IMG/VR virus record: IMGVR_UViG_3300032308_000719
Location: 1-20,364 of that record
Direction: 5' to 3' (one strand)
Source of the DNA: a virus
Length of the DNA: 20,364 nucleotides
This document shows positions 20,283 through 20,364 of this stretch, piece by piece; position 1 is the stretch's first letter, and each line of letters opens with the position of its first letter. Below the pieces are notes generated by a model. It made no database searches. It was not told the DNA's origin and was given only the letters and a program-made list of their open reading frames with translations. Both the position numbers and the translations under genes were made by a program.

Positions 20283-20364
20283 TGGGGCTGTTCGCTTTCC
20301 GGCGACTGCGTGAAAAGGAGGCTGCCTCTACGGAGGTGGCCTCTCTTTCTATGCCAGAGCCTAA
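20282..20364 (+). CDS. small hypothetical protein, cut by the window edge
   Basis: Open from ATG at 20282 (shared base with the previous stop) to the window end, 27 codons seen: MGLFAFRRLREKEAASTEVA and on. It is basic at first, then has an EAAS/EVAS repeat in which the DNA also repeats (GGAGGCTGCCTCT at 20317 and GGAGGTGGCCTCT at 20332). The start is supported by the tight overlap. The rest lies beyond the window. Confidence 0.55.
   Translation, partial: MGLFAFRRLREKEAASTEVASLSMPEP

Noticed and set aside
1-20364. tRNA or rRNA genes
   Set aside because: No cloverleaf or rRNA-like sequence was noticed by eye; a dedicated scan was not possible.

Overview
The window looks like the central part of a tailed double-stranded DNA phage or prophage of a cyanobacterium, probably a picocyanobacterium of the Synechococcus/Cyanobium type. 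Three things point there: a complete head and packaging module (terminase, portal, MuF-like protein, scaffold, major capsid protein), a phage replication and recombination module, and a sigma-70 gene of the cyanobacterial group-2 style. GC content is high (high 50s percent by eye) and genes are very tightly packed, most overlapping by 1 to 100 bases. No integrase, tail, lysis, photosynthesis or tRNA gene is visible, so temperate or lytic lifestyle cannot be decided, and the host is an inference.

Left arm (1-7298, almost all minus strand): reading leftward from the centre come an SF2 helicase, a VRR-NUC nuclease, small genes including a membrane-anchored helix-turn-helix protein, a PD-(D/E)XK exonuclease and Bet-type annealing protein (a recombination pair), an excisionase-like HTH protein, SSB, a cassette of very short cyanophage-type genes, a DUF3310 protein, a ribbon-helix-helix protein, a zinc-ribbon protein, dCTP deaminase and, at the edge, a sigma factor cut by the window end. 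A small plus-strand gene starts head-to-head with the sigma gene.

Centre (7299-12519, plus strand): a divergent control region with a palindrome separates the arms. A small ribbon-helix-helix protein, a Prim-Pol/VirE primase-helicase, a 250-bp region rich in short direct and inverted repeats (candidate origin or operator array), another ribbon-helix-helix protein, a small protein, a bacterial-type beta sliding clamp (DnaN) and a ParB-methyltransferase fusion follow. Together they look like a replication module that supplies primase, helicase and clamp; no DNA polymerase is in the window, so it may borrow the host's.

Right arm (12519-20364, plus strand): small and large terminase, a small membrane protein, portal (DUF4055), an overlapping small gene, MuF-like minor head protein, three small basic proteins, one reversed gene, scaffold, major capsid, a probable capsid-associated protein and the start of one more gene. 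Candidate sigma-70-type promoters precede the portal block and the scaffold/capsid block. The portal-block promoter shares an exact 15-base sequence with a minus-strand promoter candidate in the left arm.
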